Assembly (NCBI RefSeq): GCF_038443675.1 | Contig: NZ_CP151762.1 | Coordinates: forward strand, 1,116,001-1,180,000 | Direction: 5' to 3' | Source: Yoonia sp. G8-12 | GTDB lineage: Bacteria > Pseudomonadota > Alphaproteobacteria > Rhodobacterales > Rhodobacteraceae | Length of the DNA stretch: 64,000 nucleotides | Shown here: positions 51,947 through 61,008 of the stretch, piece by piece | Numbering within the stretch: position 1 is the first letter of the stretch | Layout of the letters: each line of letters starts with the position of its first letter | Notes under the pieces: model-generated | The model's input: only the letters and a program-made list of their open reading frames with translations | Database searches by the model: none | Told to the model about the DNA's origin: nothing | Made by a program: the position numbers and the translations under genes

Positions 51947-54205
51947 TTGGATACATCAACACCTTCCCGCTGGGTGACGCTCTCTGGCCTGCTTCCTGTC
52001 GTTATCGCAGGCAGTCTCTTTGTTTGGTTTGCCCAGATGATCCCCGTCATCGCCGCTGGCGATACGTTGCGGTTTGTGTGGGAATGGGTGCCCAGCCTTG
52101 GTGTGAACGTCAGCATCTATATTGACGGGCTTAGCCTGACTTTTGCGCTGTTGATCACCGGCATCGGTGCTTTGGTCATGCTCTATTCCGCCCGCTATCT
52201 GGCGGGACACGTCCATCAGGCACGGTTCTCGCTTTATCTGACCAGCTTTATGTTGGCGATGATCGGTTTGGTGATTTCCGATAACCTGCTGTCATTGTTC
52301 GTTTTTTGGGAACTGACGACGATCACCTCTTATCTGTTGATCGGCTTTAGCCATGACACGGTCAAGGCGCGCCGCTCGGCATTACAGGCCTTGATGATGA
52401 CGGGTGTGGGTGGTTTGGCGCTTTTGGCGGGTATCATCCTGATCGGGACCACCGCGGGCACCTTCGAGATGTCCGAAATCAACGCCATGCCGGGAGTACT
52501 GACCCAGAGTGTGATGTATCTGCCGATTGCACTGTTGGTGCTGGCCGGTGCATTCACCAAATCGGCGCAGATGCCGTTCCATTTCTGGCTACCCAATGCG
52601 ATGGCGGCCCCAACCCCAGTGAGCGCCTATCTTCACTCGGCCACGATGGTGAAGGCGGGCGTTTACCTGATGGCGCGCACGCATCCTTCGCTGGCGGGCA
52701 CGGATTTCTGGCTGTGGACGCTCACGATTGCCGGTGCAATCACGATGGTCTTTGCGTCGGTCATGGCATTGCGCCAGACCGATCTGAAACTGGCGCTGGC
52801 CTATACGACGCTGATGGCGCTTGGCGCGCTGACGCTGCTCTTGGGCAACGAAAGCGGCTATACCATTACCGCCGCCGCCACCTTCCTGATCGTGCATTCG
52901 CTTTACAAAGCCGCGCTGTTCCTTGTTGTGGGTATTCTGGATGCGCAAACCGGCACCCGCGACGCCAACAGCCTGTTCGGCTTGGCCCGCGCCTTGCCGG
53001 TCACGGCGATCGCAGCGGCGATTGCGGCTTTCTCGATGGCGGGCTTTCCGCCCTTCCTTGGCTTTATCGGCAAAGAACTCAAATACGCAGGTGCCATCGC
53101 GGTCGCATCTGAACCGATCTTTGTCGCCGGTGCCGTTCTGATTTCCAGCGCGCTGATGGTTGCCATCGCCGGGATCGTGTCGTTCCGCCCCTTCTGGAGC
53201 AAGTCCGGCAAGCCCATACCAGGCGTCAAAGAAGCCCCGTGGCCCATGCTGGTCGGCCCTGTCGTGCTTGCCATTCTGGGCGCATTCTTCGGGATCTTCC
53301 CCGAGACACTGGCCACGACACTGGTAAACCCCACGGTCGCCGCGATCATCGGCAGTGCGGAACCTGCAAAGGAACTTAAGCTGTGGGCGGGTGTCAACCT
53401 GCCGCTGTTCCTCAGCATCGCGACCTTCGTGCTGGGCTTTTCGATCTATTATTACAAACAAAAGCTGCGCGAGATCCTGATTGATATGACAACGCGCGGC
53501 CCCAGCTTTGACAATGGCTGGGACAGGCTGATGGCGGGGATCGCGTCGGGGTCCAAAGCGCTGACGCGCAATATCCAGACGGGCGTGCTATATCATTATA
53601 TGGTTGTCACGTTTGGCACCGCCCTTGCCGTATTGGCCGTCACATTGGTGTTCCGCAGCACAGGTATTCCGGCGGTCGGTGTGCCGCAGGTGGAGCTGTG
53701 GGACTGGTTGGTGTTTGTGCTGGTGTTCCTTGGCTCGGTGCTTGTGCTGGTGACCAATTCACGCATCACGGCGATTGCCGGACTGGGCGTTGTGGGCATC
53801 GGCATGGCGATGATTTTCATCCTTTACAGCGCCCCCGACGTGGCGATCACACAGCTTTTGGTGGAAACGCTGGTTGTGGTGCTCTTCGCGGCGGCGGCGC
53901 TAAAGCTGCCCCGGCTTGATGTTGAGCCGCTGCGCAAGCGTTGGCTGGACGCCATAATCGCGGGCGGGCTGGGCATCGTGACAACGATCATCCTGCTCAA
54001 AGTGACGACCGGGCCGATTGACCGCGAATTAACCACATTCTTCGAAACCGCCAGCTGGACGCAGGCCTACGGGCAAAACATCGTCAATGTGATCCTCGTG
54101 GATTTCCGCGCGCTGGATACGTTTGGTGAAATTGCCGTCGTCCTGATTGCGGCCATCAGCATTTTTGCCCTGCTCAAGAGCAAGCCCGAGGAGGATAAGC
54201 CATGA
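51947..54205 (+). CDS. mrpA: Mrp antiporter subunit A
   Basis: Large subunit of the multi-subunit Na+(K+)/H+ antiporter related to complex I NuoL. The 752-residue protein has IYIDGLSLTFALLITGIGAL, FVFWELTTITSYLLIGFSHD, KSAQMPFHFWLPNAMAAPTP with the proton-path Lys, SATMVKAGVYLMARTHPSL and the C-terminal MrpB-like part (TNSRITAIAGLGVVGIGMAM, DVAITQLLVETLVVVLFAAA). The start is a TTG with only a weak ribosome site. Family members usually carry one more membrane span at the N-terminus, which is absent here. The stop overlaps mrpB (ATGA). Confidence 0.92.
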   Translation: MDTSTPSRWVTLSGLLPVVIAGSLFVWFAQMIPVIAAGDTLRFVWEWVPSLGVNVSIYIDGLSLTFALLITGIGALVMLYSARYLAGHVHQARFSLYLTSFMLAMIGLVISDNLLSLFVFWELTTITSYLLIGFSHDTVKARRSALQALMMTGVGGLALLAGIILIGTTAGTFEMSEINAMPGVLTQSVMYLPIALLVLAGAFTKSAQMPFHFWLPNAMAAPTPVSAYLHSATMVKAGVYLMARTHPSLAGTDFWLWTLTIAGAITMVFASVMALRQTDLKLALAYTTLMALGALTLLLGNESGYTITAAATFLIVHSLYKAALFLVVGILDAQTGTRDANSLFGLARALPVTAIAAAIAAFSMAGFPPFLGFIGKELKYAGAIAVASEPIFVAGAVLISSALMVAIAGIVSFRPFWSKSGKPIPGVKEAPWPMLVGPVVLAILGAFFGIFPETLATTLVNPTVAAIIGSAEPAKELKLWAGVNLPLFLSIATFVLGFSIYYYKQKLREILIDMTTRGPSFDNGWDRLMAGIASGSKALTRNIQTGVLYHYMVVTFGTALAVLAVTLVFRSTGIPAVGVPQVELWDWLVFVLVFLGSVLVLVTNSRITAIAGLGVVGIGMAMIFILYSAPDVAITQLLVETLVVVLFAAAALKLPRLDVEPLRKRWLDAIIAGGLGIVTTIILLKVTTGPIDRELTTFFETASWTQAYGQNIVNVILVDFRALDTFGEIAVVLIAAISIFALLKSKPEEDKP

Positions 54206-54621
54206 ACTCGGTCATTCTACGCGCAGGTGCGCGGCTGCAAATCGTCCTGCTCTTGGTGTTTTCCGCCTATATGCTGCTGCGCGGGCACAATGCCCCCGGT
54301 GGCGGGTTTATCGGCGGTCTGATCGCCGCGACCGGTTTTGTGGTTTACGCCATCGCTTGCGGCACGGCGGATGCGCGCAAGGCGCTGCGCTTTGATCCCG
54401 GCAGCATTGCGGGCGCGGGTCTTGGTATTGCGCTGATCGCAGGTGTCATGGCGGTGCTGTGGGGCGATGCGCTTTTCACCGGTCAATGGCTCTTTATCGG
54501 CGCGACCGAGACAGAAAAGGGCGTGCCGCTGTCAACCGTGCTGGTCTTTGATATCGGAGTGTATCTGGTGGTGCTGGGGGCAATCCTGTCGATCACCTTT
54601 GCATTGGAGGAGGCGGTCTGA
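54202..54621 (+). CDS. mrpB: Mrp antiporter subunit B
   Basis: A 139-residue subunit with four membrane spans and the MnhB signature YMLLRGHNAPGGGFIGGLIA near the N-terminus, plus VLVFDIGVYLVVLGAILSIT at the end. Part of the Mrp complex that exports sodium and helps pH homeostasis in a marine cell. Overlaps mrpA by four bases and mrpC by one. Confidence 0.94.
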   Translation: MNSVILRAGARLQIVLLLVFSAYMLLRGHNAPGGGFIGGLIAATGFVVYAIACGTADARKALRFDPGSIAGAGLGIALIAGVMAVLWGDALFTGQWLFIGATETEKGVPLSTVLVFDIGVYLVVLGAILSITFALEEAV

Positions 54622-54983
54622 TGGAACAGCTTCTTTCGATCCTGATCGGTATTCTGGTGGCGTCTGCGGTGTATCTGATGCTGGCGCGCAATCTGTTGCG
54701 CTTTCTGTTTGGTCTGATCTTGTTGTCCAATGCGGCAAACCTGACGATCTTTGTTGCTGGCCGTTTGACACCGGGCGCGCCGCCGCTGGTGCCGGACGGG
54801 CTTGATGCGCCCATCGGTGTGGTGGCCAACGCCCTACCCCAAGCGCTTGTGCTGACCGCGATTGTTATCGGTTTTGGCCTCTTTGCCTTTGCCCTCATCC
54901 TTGCCTTCCGCGCTTATCAAAGCCTTGGCACCCTGAATACCGACGAGATGCGCGTCGCCGAACCAAAAGAACCCCATCAATGA
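54621..54983 (+). CDS. mrpC: Mrp antiporter subunit C
   Basis: A 120-residue three-span subunit homologous to NuoK: ILVASAVYLMLARNLLRFLF, LILLSNAANLTIFVAGRLTP and DAPIGVVANALPQALVLTAI, the last being the typical LPQALVLTAIVI motif. It sits between mrpB and mrpD with overlapping start and stop codons, implying coupled translation and fixed stoichiometry. Confidence 0.94.
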   Translation: MEQLLSILIGILVASAVYLMLARNLLRFLFGLILLSNAANLTIFVAGRLTPGAPPLVPDGLDAPIGVVANALPQALVLTAIVIGFGLFAFALILAFRAYQSLGTLNTDEMRVAEPKEPHQ

Positions 54984-56473
54984 GTTGGTATCTGACCCTT
55001 CCGCTAGTCATTCCTTTTGCAGCGGCGATTGTCGCCTATCTGCTGCGGTCCTCGCCCTTGGGGGCGTGGGTGTCGATCATCGGATCGGGCCTTGGGCTGC
55101 TTGCGTCAATCGCGCTGATGGCGGTCGTGCTGGACGCGGGCGTTGTGGCGGGGCAAATGGGCAACTGGCCCGCACCTTTCGGCATCACCTTGGTGGCCGA
55201 CCTGTTGTCGGCTGTGATGGTGCTGATCACCGCGATCACCGGTTTTGCCGTGGCGATCTATGCTTTGGGTGACATCAACGAACGCCAGGCCAAATTGGGC
55301 TATCACGCCCTGTTCCAGCTTTTGCTGGCAGGTGTCACAGGTGCGTTCCTGACAGGCGACCTTTTCAACCTTTATGTCTGGTTCGAGGTGATGCTGATCG
55401 CCTCTTTCGGCCTGCTGATCCTGAACGGCGGCAAAGAGCAGATCGACGGCGGCGTGAAATATGTGGCCCTGAACCTGATCTCGACCATTCTGTTTCTGAC
55501 AGGTATCGGCCTGCTTTATGGCATGACCGGCACGCTGAACTTTGCCGATCTTGCGCTGAAGGTGGATCAGGTCGAAAATCAGGGCCTGCTGACCGTTGTC
55601 GCGATGATGTTCATGGTGGCCTTCGGGGTCAAAGCGGCGGTGTTCCCGCTCTTTTTCTGGCTGCCTGCGGCCTATCACACACCCAGCTTTTCGGTCTCTG
55701 CCGTTTTTGCGGGTCTGCTGACCAAAGTCGGCGTCTACGCACTGATCCGCATGTTCACGCTGGTCTTTGATCACGACATCGGGTTCACCCACACTGTGCT
55801 GCTTTGGGTCGCCTGTTTCACCATGGTGATCGGTGTTCTGGGTGCTGCCGCGCAATCGGATTTCCGCAAGATCCTGTCGTTCCACATCATTAGTCAGATC
55901 GGCTATATGATCCTTGGTCTGGCGCTGATGACGCCGCTGGCGCTGGTGGGTGCCGTGTTCTATCTGGTCCACCACATCATCGTAAAAGCAAACCTGTTCC
56001 TGATCGCTGGCATTGCCAAACGACTGACCGGCGGCACCGAGGTTTACCAGATTGGCGGGCTTTACAAATCGGCCCCGTTCCTTGCCATCCTGTTCCTGAT
56101 CCCCGCGTTTTCACTGGCCGGTTTTCCGCCACTTTCGGGCTTCTGGGCAAAATACATCATCGTCAAGGCCACCCTGGATATCGAGATGTGGTTCGTGGCC
56201 TTCATCGCGCTGGCCGTGGGTTTGATGACGATCTATTCCATGACAAAAATCTGGGCCGAGGCGTTCTGGAAACCGCACCCTGACGGGATCAAGCCCGAGC
56301 TGAAAAACCTTGAGCATAAATGGGCGCAACTGGTCCCTGTTGCGGGTCTTGCGGCGCTGACGATCTTTATCGGCCTCAACCCTGAACCTTTCGTCCAGTT
56401 CGCCGAACGCACGACCGCGCAACTGCTGGATCCGACGGCCTATATCGCCACAGTGTTGGGAGACGTGCGATGA
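54980..56473 (+). CDS. mrpD: Mrp antiporter subunit D
   Basis: A 497-residue antiporter-like subunit related to NuoM/N with about 14 spans. Visible motifs are LFNLYVWFEVMLIASFGLLI with the conserved Glu, FGVKAAVFPLFFWLPAAYHT with the conserved Lys, FAGLLTKVGVYALIRMFTL and QIGYMILGLALMTPLALVGA. Together with MrpA it forms the ion-translocating core. It overlaps mrpC and mrpE by four bases each. Confidence 0.95.
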   Translation: MSWYLTLPLVIPFAAAIVAYLLRSSPLGAWVSIIGSGLGLLASIALMAVVLDAGVVAGQMGNWPAPFGITLVADLLSAVMVLITAITGFAVAIYALGDINERQAKLGYHALFQLLLAGVTGAFLTGDLFNLYVWFEVMLIASFGLLILNGGKEQIDGGVKYVALNLISTILFLTGIGLLYGMTGTLNFADLALKVDQVENQGLLTVVAMMFMVAFGVKAAVFPLFFWLPAAYHTPSFSVSAVFAGLLTKVGVYALIRMFTLVFDHDIGFTHTVLLWVACFTMVIGVLGAAAQSDFRKILSFHIISQIGYMILGLALMTPLALVGAVFYLVHHIIVKANLFLIAGIAKRLTGGTEVYQIGGLYKSAPFLAILFLIPAFSLAGFPPLSGFWAKYIIVKATLDIEMWFVAFIALAVGLMTIYSMTKIWAEAFWKPHPDGIKPELKNLEHKWAQLVPVAGLAALTIFIGLNPEPFVQFAERTTAQLLDPTAYIATVLGDVR

Positions 56474-56949
56474 ACCTGTTTCTACTCAACCTGCTGCTGG
56501 CGGTTATCTGGGCGGGGCTTTGGGGCAGTTTCACACTGACCCAACTGACCTTTGGTTTCGTCATTGGTTTCGCAACACTCTGGATCGCACAGCCACTTTT
56601 CGGTGGCCCCAGCGGGTATTACGTGCGCGCCTACCGGATCGTGCGCCTGGTGTTGTTCTTCCTTTACGATCTTTGCGTGTCCAGTATCCGCGTCGCCTAT
56701 GACGTGCTGACACCCACCGATTACAGCAACCCAGCAATCCTCGAGATGCCCTTAGACGTCAAATCAGACATCGAAATCCTGCTGGTCACGAACCTGATCT
56801 CGCTCACCCCCGGCACCTTGTCGCTTGATGTGACACCCGACCGCAAAACACTGATTGTCCATGCGATGTTTGCCGATGATCCCGAAGCGGTGATCAAAAG
56901 CCTGAAGTCCGGCATGGAACGTATGGTCAAAGAGGTATTCGAAGCATGA
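56470..56949 (+). CDS. mrpE: Mrp antiporter subunit E
   Basis: A 159-residue subunit: two N-terminal spans (FLLNLLLAVIWAGLWGSFTL, FVIGFATLWIAQPLF), then the soluble MnhE part with IEILLVTNLISLTPGTLSLD and VTPDRKTLIVHAMF, the family hallmark. Needed for assembly and activity of the Mrp complex in studied species. Coupled by overlap to both neighbours. Confidence 0.94.
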   Translation: MNLFLLNLLLAVIWAGLWGSFTLTQLTFGFVIGFATLWIAQPLFGGPSGYYVRAYRIVRLVLFFLYDLCVSSIRVAYDVLTPTDYSNPAILEMPLDVKSDIEILLVTNLISLTPGTLSLDVTPDRKTLIVHAMFADDPEAVIKSLKSGMERMVKEVFEA

Positions 56950-57248
56950 CATCCGCCGAATTTCTGGATCTGTCGATCTATGCAAGTTTCATCATGGTGA
57001 TGCTGTCGTTGGCCATCGCCTTTATCCGGCTGGCCAAGGGCCCCACCCTTGCGGACCGCGTTGTCGCACTGGATATGATGACAGTGTCCATTATCGCGGT
57101 CTGCGGTGTTGTGGTTGTGGGCACAGGCGTTTCTGCCCTGCTTGACGTGGCACTTGTGCTTGCGCTGGTCGGTTTTCTGGCGACGGTCGCGCTCGCGCGT
57201 TATGCTGAACGCCGCGATGCCCGCAATGAGGAGTCAGACGATGATTAA
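56946..57248 (+). CDS. mrpF: Mrp antiporter subunit F
   Basis: A 100-residue three-span subunit with FIRLAKGPTLADRVVALDMM, the MrpF motif, and a C-terminal LDVALVLALVGFLATVALAR. Its last eight bases overlap the mrpG start. The acidic tail RNEESDDD is typical of the short cytoplasmic end. Confidence 0.93.
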   Translation: MTSAEFLDLSIYASFIMVMLSLAIAFIRLAKGPTLADRVVALDMMTVSIIAVCGVVVVGTGVSALLDVALVLALVGFLATVALARYAERRDARNEESDDD

Positions 57249-57549
57249 TATCGTGATTGGTATTTTCCTGCTCATGGGGGGCTTTTTTGCCCTGATCGCG
57301 GCGATTGGCGTCTTGCGCCTGCCTGATGTGCTGACGCGGATGCATGCCTCGACCAAGGCGGGTGTTCTGGGCAGTAGTTTGATCCTGATCGGCGGCGCGA
57401 TCTATCTGGCCGAGACAGAAGTGACCGCGCGTGTTGTCGCCACGATCCTGTTCTTGATGCTGACCTCGCCCATTGGCGCGCATATGATCGGGCGTGCGTC
57501 GGTGCGTGGTCTGACAAAGAAGCACGCCGAGATCGAAAACGAGGTCTAA
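57241..57549 (+). CDS. mrpG: Mrp antiporter subunit G
   Basis: A 102-residue three-span subunit with LLMGGFFALIAAIGVLRLPD and VLTRMHASTKAGVLGSSLIL, the MnhG signature, and LTSPIGAHMIGRAS. The frame is open upstream into mrpF, but the conserved N-terminus begins at this ATG. Last gene of the operon; a 64-base spacer without a clear terminator separates it from the hydantoinase gene. Confidence 0.94.
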   Translation: MINIVIGIFLLMGGFFALIAAIGVLRLPDVLTRMHASTKAGVLGSSLILIGGAIYLAETEVTARVVATILFLMLTSPIGAHMIGRASVRGLTKKHAEIENEV

Positions 57550-57613
57550 AGGGCTTGCAGTCCGCGCTGAGTGAGGGGCAACATGGCCTGACACTCGATA
57601 AGGAGCCGCGCGC

Positions 57614-59029
57614 ATGTCAGACCCATTCGATCTGCTGATCACAGGCGGCCGGATCGTCACGCCGCAGGGTGTTATCACGGGCGAAATCGCGGTGCGTGGC
57701 GAAAGTATCGCCGCGATCGGTACTGATCTTGGCCCTGCCAAAACCACCGTCGATGCCACTGGCAAATACGTCATGCCCGGCGGTGTTGATCCCCACGCCC
57801 ATATCGAACAAATGTCTGGCATGGGCGTGATGAACGCCGACACCTTTGAAACCGCCACGCAGTCAGCCGCGTTGGGCGGCACGACAACTGTGATCAGTTT
57901 TGCCGCCCAAGCCGAAGGCCAACGCATCGCGGATGCTGTCGTTGACTATGCCGCAAGCGCAAAACGCGGGGCGATGATCGACCACGCCTTCCACATGATC
58001 GTGCGCGACACCGGCGTGCCCCACTTTGACGACGATATCGCGCGGCAAATGGCCATGGGGCACATTTCGATCAAGATCTTCACCACCTATAATATCAAGC
58101 TGAGCGACGCCGATATCCTGCATACGATGAAACGCGCACGCGGATCTGGCGGATTGGTGTGTGTGCACGCCGAAAACGACGCGATCATCGCCGAGGCGAA
58201 ATCCGCCTTGCTCGCCGCTGGCAAAACCGCGCCGCATTTCCACGCGGCATCACACCCGCGCATGGCCGAAATCGAAGCGGTCGAACGGATGTGCCGCTTT
58301 GCCGAGTATCTGAGCCAGCCTGTCATGGTCTTTCACATCTCGACCCGCGAAGGCGCCGAGGCGATCCGCGCCGCCCGTGCGCGCGGCGCACCGATCTGGG
58401 CCGAAACCTGTCCGCATTACCTGTTCATGACCGATGACATCCTGCAACAAGACGGGGTGGAAGGCGCAAAATTCATGTGTTCACCGCCGCAACGCACGGC
58501 CGATGATCAGGCGGCATTGTGGGACGCGCTGAACGATGGCACGCTGCAAGTCGTCTCATCCGATCACGCACCGTATCGTTTTGATGAAACTGGTAAACTG
58601 TCGGCAGGGCTAGACGCGCGGTTTGATCAGATCGCTAACGGCCTGCCCGGACTGGAAACGCGCCTGCCACTGATGTTCGATGCGATGGTCAGCAAGGGAC
58701 AAGGCGGGCCAGAGGCATTTGCCCGTCTTACCGCCAGCAACGCTGCCGACATCTATGGTTTTGCGACGAAAGGGAAACTCGCCGTCGGCATGGACGCAGA
58801 CATCACCCTTTGGGACCCGAAAGTGACGCGGACCTACGGCGAAAACGACCTGCACGACAATGTCGGCTATAACCCTTGGGCCGGACGCGAGATTACAGGC
58901 TGGCCAACCGATGTCTGGCTGCGCGGCAATCACATCGTCCAAGCTGGACACTTCAATGCCACCCCCGGCAGCGGGGCATGGCTTGACCGCCCCGACCTTG
59001 GCCCTTTCATCGCACAACAGGAAGTCTGA
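57614..59029 (+). CDS. Dihydropyrimidinase/hydantoinase-family amidohydrolase
   Basis: A 471-residue cyclic amidohydrolase with a metal-binding HxH (His61, His63 in DPHAHIEQ), the Lys expected to be carboxylated (Lys154 in ISIKIFTTYN), FHAASHPRMAEIEAVERM, HISTREGAEAIRAARARG, ETCPHYL and the catalytic VVSSDHAPY. These features place it with D-hydantoinases and dihydropyrimidinases, which open hydantoin or dihydropyrimidine rings. An AAGGAG site precedes the ATG. It heads a four-gene operon with a VOC protein, a hydantoin racemase-like enzyme and a DapA-like enzyme, and no carbamoylase gene is present. Confidence 0.9.
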   Translation: MSDPFDLLITGGRIVTPQGVITGEIAVRGESIAAIGTDLGPAKTTVDATGKYVMPGGVDPHAHIEQMSGMGVMNADTFETATQSAALGGTTTVISFAAQAEGQRIADAVVDYAASAKRGAMIDHAFHMIVRDTGVPHFDDDIARQMAMGHISIKIFTTYNIKLSDADILHTMKRARGSGGLVCVHAENDAIIAEAKSALLAAGKTAPHFHAASHPRMAEIEAVERMCRFAEYLSQPVMVFHISTREGAEAIRAARARGAPIWAETCPHYLFMTDDILQQDGVEGAKFMCSPPQRTADDQAALWDALNDGTLQVVSSDHAPYRFDETGKLSAGLDARFDQIANGLPGLETRLPLMFDAMVSKGQGGPEAFARLTASNAADIYGFATKGKLAVGMDADITLWDPKVTRTYGENDLHDNVGYNPWAGREITGWPTDVWLRGNHIVQAGHFNATPGSGAWLDRPDLGPFIAQQEV

Positions 59030-59031
59030 CA

Positions 59032-59421
59032 ATGCCGCGTCCCGACGCCCCGAACACGCTGGCCATCACCTTTTTCTATTATCGTGACCTGCCCGCCGCC
59101 ATGGCATTTTACGAAAACATCCTCGGCCTGCCGCTCGCCATCGACCAAGGCTGGTGTAAAATCTATCGTATCGCCGATGGCGCGCATGTGGGGCTGGTTG
59201 ATGAAAGTCGCGGCATGAACAAATGGCAGGCGGTCAAATCCGTGCAGCTTTGCATCCGTGTGCCCGATGTGGACGCGTGGTACGGATACGCAAAGGAAGA
59301 AAACCTGCCTAACCTGTCGGACCTCTTCGTCAATGACGCACTGGGCATCCGCGCCTTTGTGTTCAACGACCCCGAGGGCTATCAAATCGAAATTCAATCT
59401 GCCACGCGTGAGGGTGCATGA
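59032..59421 (+). CDS. VOC (glyoxalase/bleomycin resistance) superfamily protein
   Basis: A 129-residue VOC-fold protein with the two beta-alpha-beta modules: TFFYYRDLPAAMAFYENILG, CKIYRIADGAHVGLVDESRG, then SVQLCIRVPDVDAWYGYAKE and IRAFVFNDPEGYQIEIQSAT, the latter with the conserved Glu metal ligand. The family includes isomerases, lyases and dioxygenases, so function cannot be set. The gene is two bases after the hydantoinase stop and overlaps the racemase start, so it belongs to that pathway. Confidence 0.82.
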   Translation: MPRPDAPNTLAITFFYYRDLPAAMAFYENILGLPLAIDQGWCKIYRIADGAHVGLVDESRGMNKWQAVKSVQLCIRVPDVDAWYGYAKEENLPNLSDLFVNDALGIRAFVFNDPEGYQIEIQSATREGA

Positions 59422-60098
59422 CCGCGAAAACCTTGATTGTGATCAACCCTAATTCGTCGCAAACGGTGACGGACGGGATCAAACTCGCGCTTGATCCGCT
59501 GCGCAAATTCGGCACCCCGATCCGCTGCCTGACACTGGCCGAAGGACCGCCCGGCATCGAAAACCAACGACAGGCGGATCTGACAATTGCCCCGATGCTG
59601 GAGCTTGCAGCGGCGCAAACCGATGCGGCAGGCTATGTCATCGCCTGTTTCGGCGATCCGGGGCTGCATGCCCTGCGCGATCAAACCGCCCTGCCCGTTG
59701 CGGGTATCCAAGAGGCCGCCGTGATGACCGCGCTGACCCTTGGACAGCGCTTTGGCGTGATTGCCATCCTGCCCGCCTCGATCCCGCGCCACCTGCGGGC
59801 CTTTGGCGCAATGGGCGTGCTGGACAGGCTGGCCGGTGACAGGGCCTTGGGGCTTTCGGTGGCCGACCTTGCCGATCCCGACAAAAGCCTTGATGCCATG
59901 ATCGCCACCGGCAAACGCCTGCGCGACGAAGACGGGGCAAATGTGCTGATTATGGGTTGTGCCGGCATGGCGCAATATCGCGCCACACTGGCACATGAAA
60001 CAGGCCTGCCCGTTGTAGACCCCTGTCAGGCCGCCGCCGCCATGGTGCTTGGCCAGATTGCCCTGAAACTGAGCCACAGAGGACAACCCGATGCTTGA
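59418..60098 (+). CDS. Aspartate/glutamate/hydantoin racemase family protein
   Basis: A 226-residue enzyme of the HyuE/Asp-Glu racemase superfamily. It begins LIVINPNSSQTVTDGI (the NPN motif of hydantoin racemases) and has the two facing active-site cysteines in YVIACFGDPGLHALRD and VLIMGCAGMAQYRA. RFGVIAILPASIPRHLRAFG is also typical. Racemisation of a 5-substituted hydantoin or a related ring would feed both enantiomers to the hydantoinase. Overlaps the VOC gene by four bases and the DapA-like gene by eight. Confidence 0.87.
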   Translation: MTAKTLIVINPNSSQTVTDGIKLALDPLRKFGTPIRCLTLAEGPPGIENQRQADLTIAPMLELAAAQTDAAGYVIACFGDPGLHALRDQTALPVAGIQEAAVMTALTLGQRFGVIAILPASIPRHLRAFGAMGVLDRLAGDRALGLSVADLADPDKSLDAMIATGKRLRDEDGANVLIMGCAGMAQYRATLAHETGLPVVDPCQAAAAMVLGQIALKLSHRGQPDA

Positions 60099-61008
60099 TG
60101 AAACTGCCAAAGGCGTCTTTACCATCGCTGTGACCCCGTTCCTGCCGGATGGCGGGATTGATTGGGACAGTGTCGACCGCATGGTTGATTTCTACATCGC
60201 GCAAGGGGCCACGGGGCTGACCATTCTTGGCATGATGGGTGAGGCAGGCAAACTGACGGCGGAGGAATCCATTCCCGTGGTCAAACGGGTCACGGCGCGC
60301 AGCACAGTGCCGATTGTCGTGGGTGTTTCTGCGCCGGGGTTTGCTGCGATGAAAACGCTGTCTGATGCGGCGATGGATCTTGGCGCGGCCGGTGTGATGG
60401 TGGCCCCGCCCGGTAGCCTCAAGACCGACGACCAGATCCTGACATATTACCACAACACCGCCGAAACCCTGGGCGATGCGCCTTTCGTGTTGCAGGATTT
60501 TCCGCTTGTCACCAATGTCGTGATCCCGACGAAAGTCATTTTGCAGGTGGTCGCGGACTGCCCGACCTGTGTGATGCTGAAGCATGAGGATTGGCCGGGG
60601 CTGGAAAAAATCAGCGCGCTGCGCAAAGCGTCAGATGCAGGCGCGCGGCGGATTTCGATCCTGTGCGGCAACGGCGGGCTGTACCTTTTGGAAGAAATGC
60701 TGCGCGGTGCGGACGGGGCCATGACCGGCTTTGCCTACCCCGAGATGATGGCGCAGGTGATCGCGGCCTATACCGCAGGTGATACAGACCATGCGCGCGA
60801 TATCTTTGACGCCTATATGCCAATGGTACGCTATGAGGCGCAACCGGGGCTGGGGCTTGCGATCCGGAAATACACGCTGGCACAGCGCGGGGTCATTGCG
60901 CATGACACTTTGCGCAAACCCGGCGGCGGGTTGAGTGCCGCGACAAAGGCCGAGGTTGACGCATTGGCCGTGCGGCAGGCGGATAAGTTGCGGTCTTTCG
61001 GGTTTTAA
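60091..61008 (+). CDS. DapA-family (dihydrodipicolinate synthase-like) protein
   Basis: A 305-residue class I aldolase fold. The Schiff-base lysine is Lys164 in VMLKHEDWPG, and FTIAVTPFLPDGGIDWDSVD is the usual N-terminus. Two signatures of true DHDPS are missing: the GTTGE loop reads GMMGE, and the YNxP tyrosine is replaced by Gln (Gln135 in LQDFP). It is therefore an aldolase or lyase of other specificity, probably acting on a product of the hydantoinase pathway. It ends the operon and overlaps the convergent fucosyltransferase gene by four bases. Confidence 0.85.
   Translation: MLDETAKGVFTIAVTPFLPDGGIDWDSVDRMVDFYIAQGATGLTILGMMGEAGKLTAEESIPVVKRVTARSTVPIVVGVSAPGFAAMKTLSDAAMDLGAAGVMVAPPGSLKTDDQILTYYHNTAETLGDAPFVLQDFPLVTNVVIPTKVILQVVADCPTCVMLKHEDWPGLEKISALRKASDAGARRISILCGNGGLYLLEEMLRGADGAMTGFAYPEMMAQVIAAYTAGDTDHARDIFDAYMPMVRYEAQPGLGLAIRKYTLAQRGVIAHDTLRKPGGGLSAATKAEVDALAVRQADKLRSFGF

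Noticed and set aside
52589..53461. 290-residue minus-strand frame opposite mrpA
   Set aside because: Low-complexity Arg/Gln/Asp-rich shadow of a membrane-protein gene.
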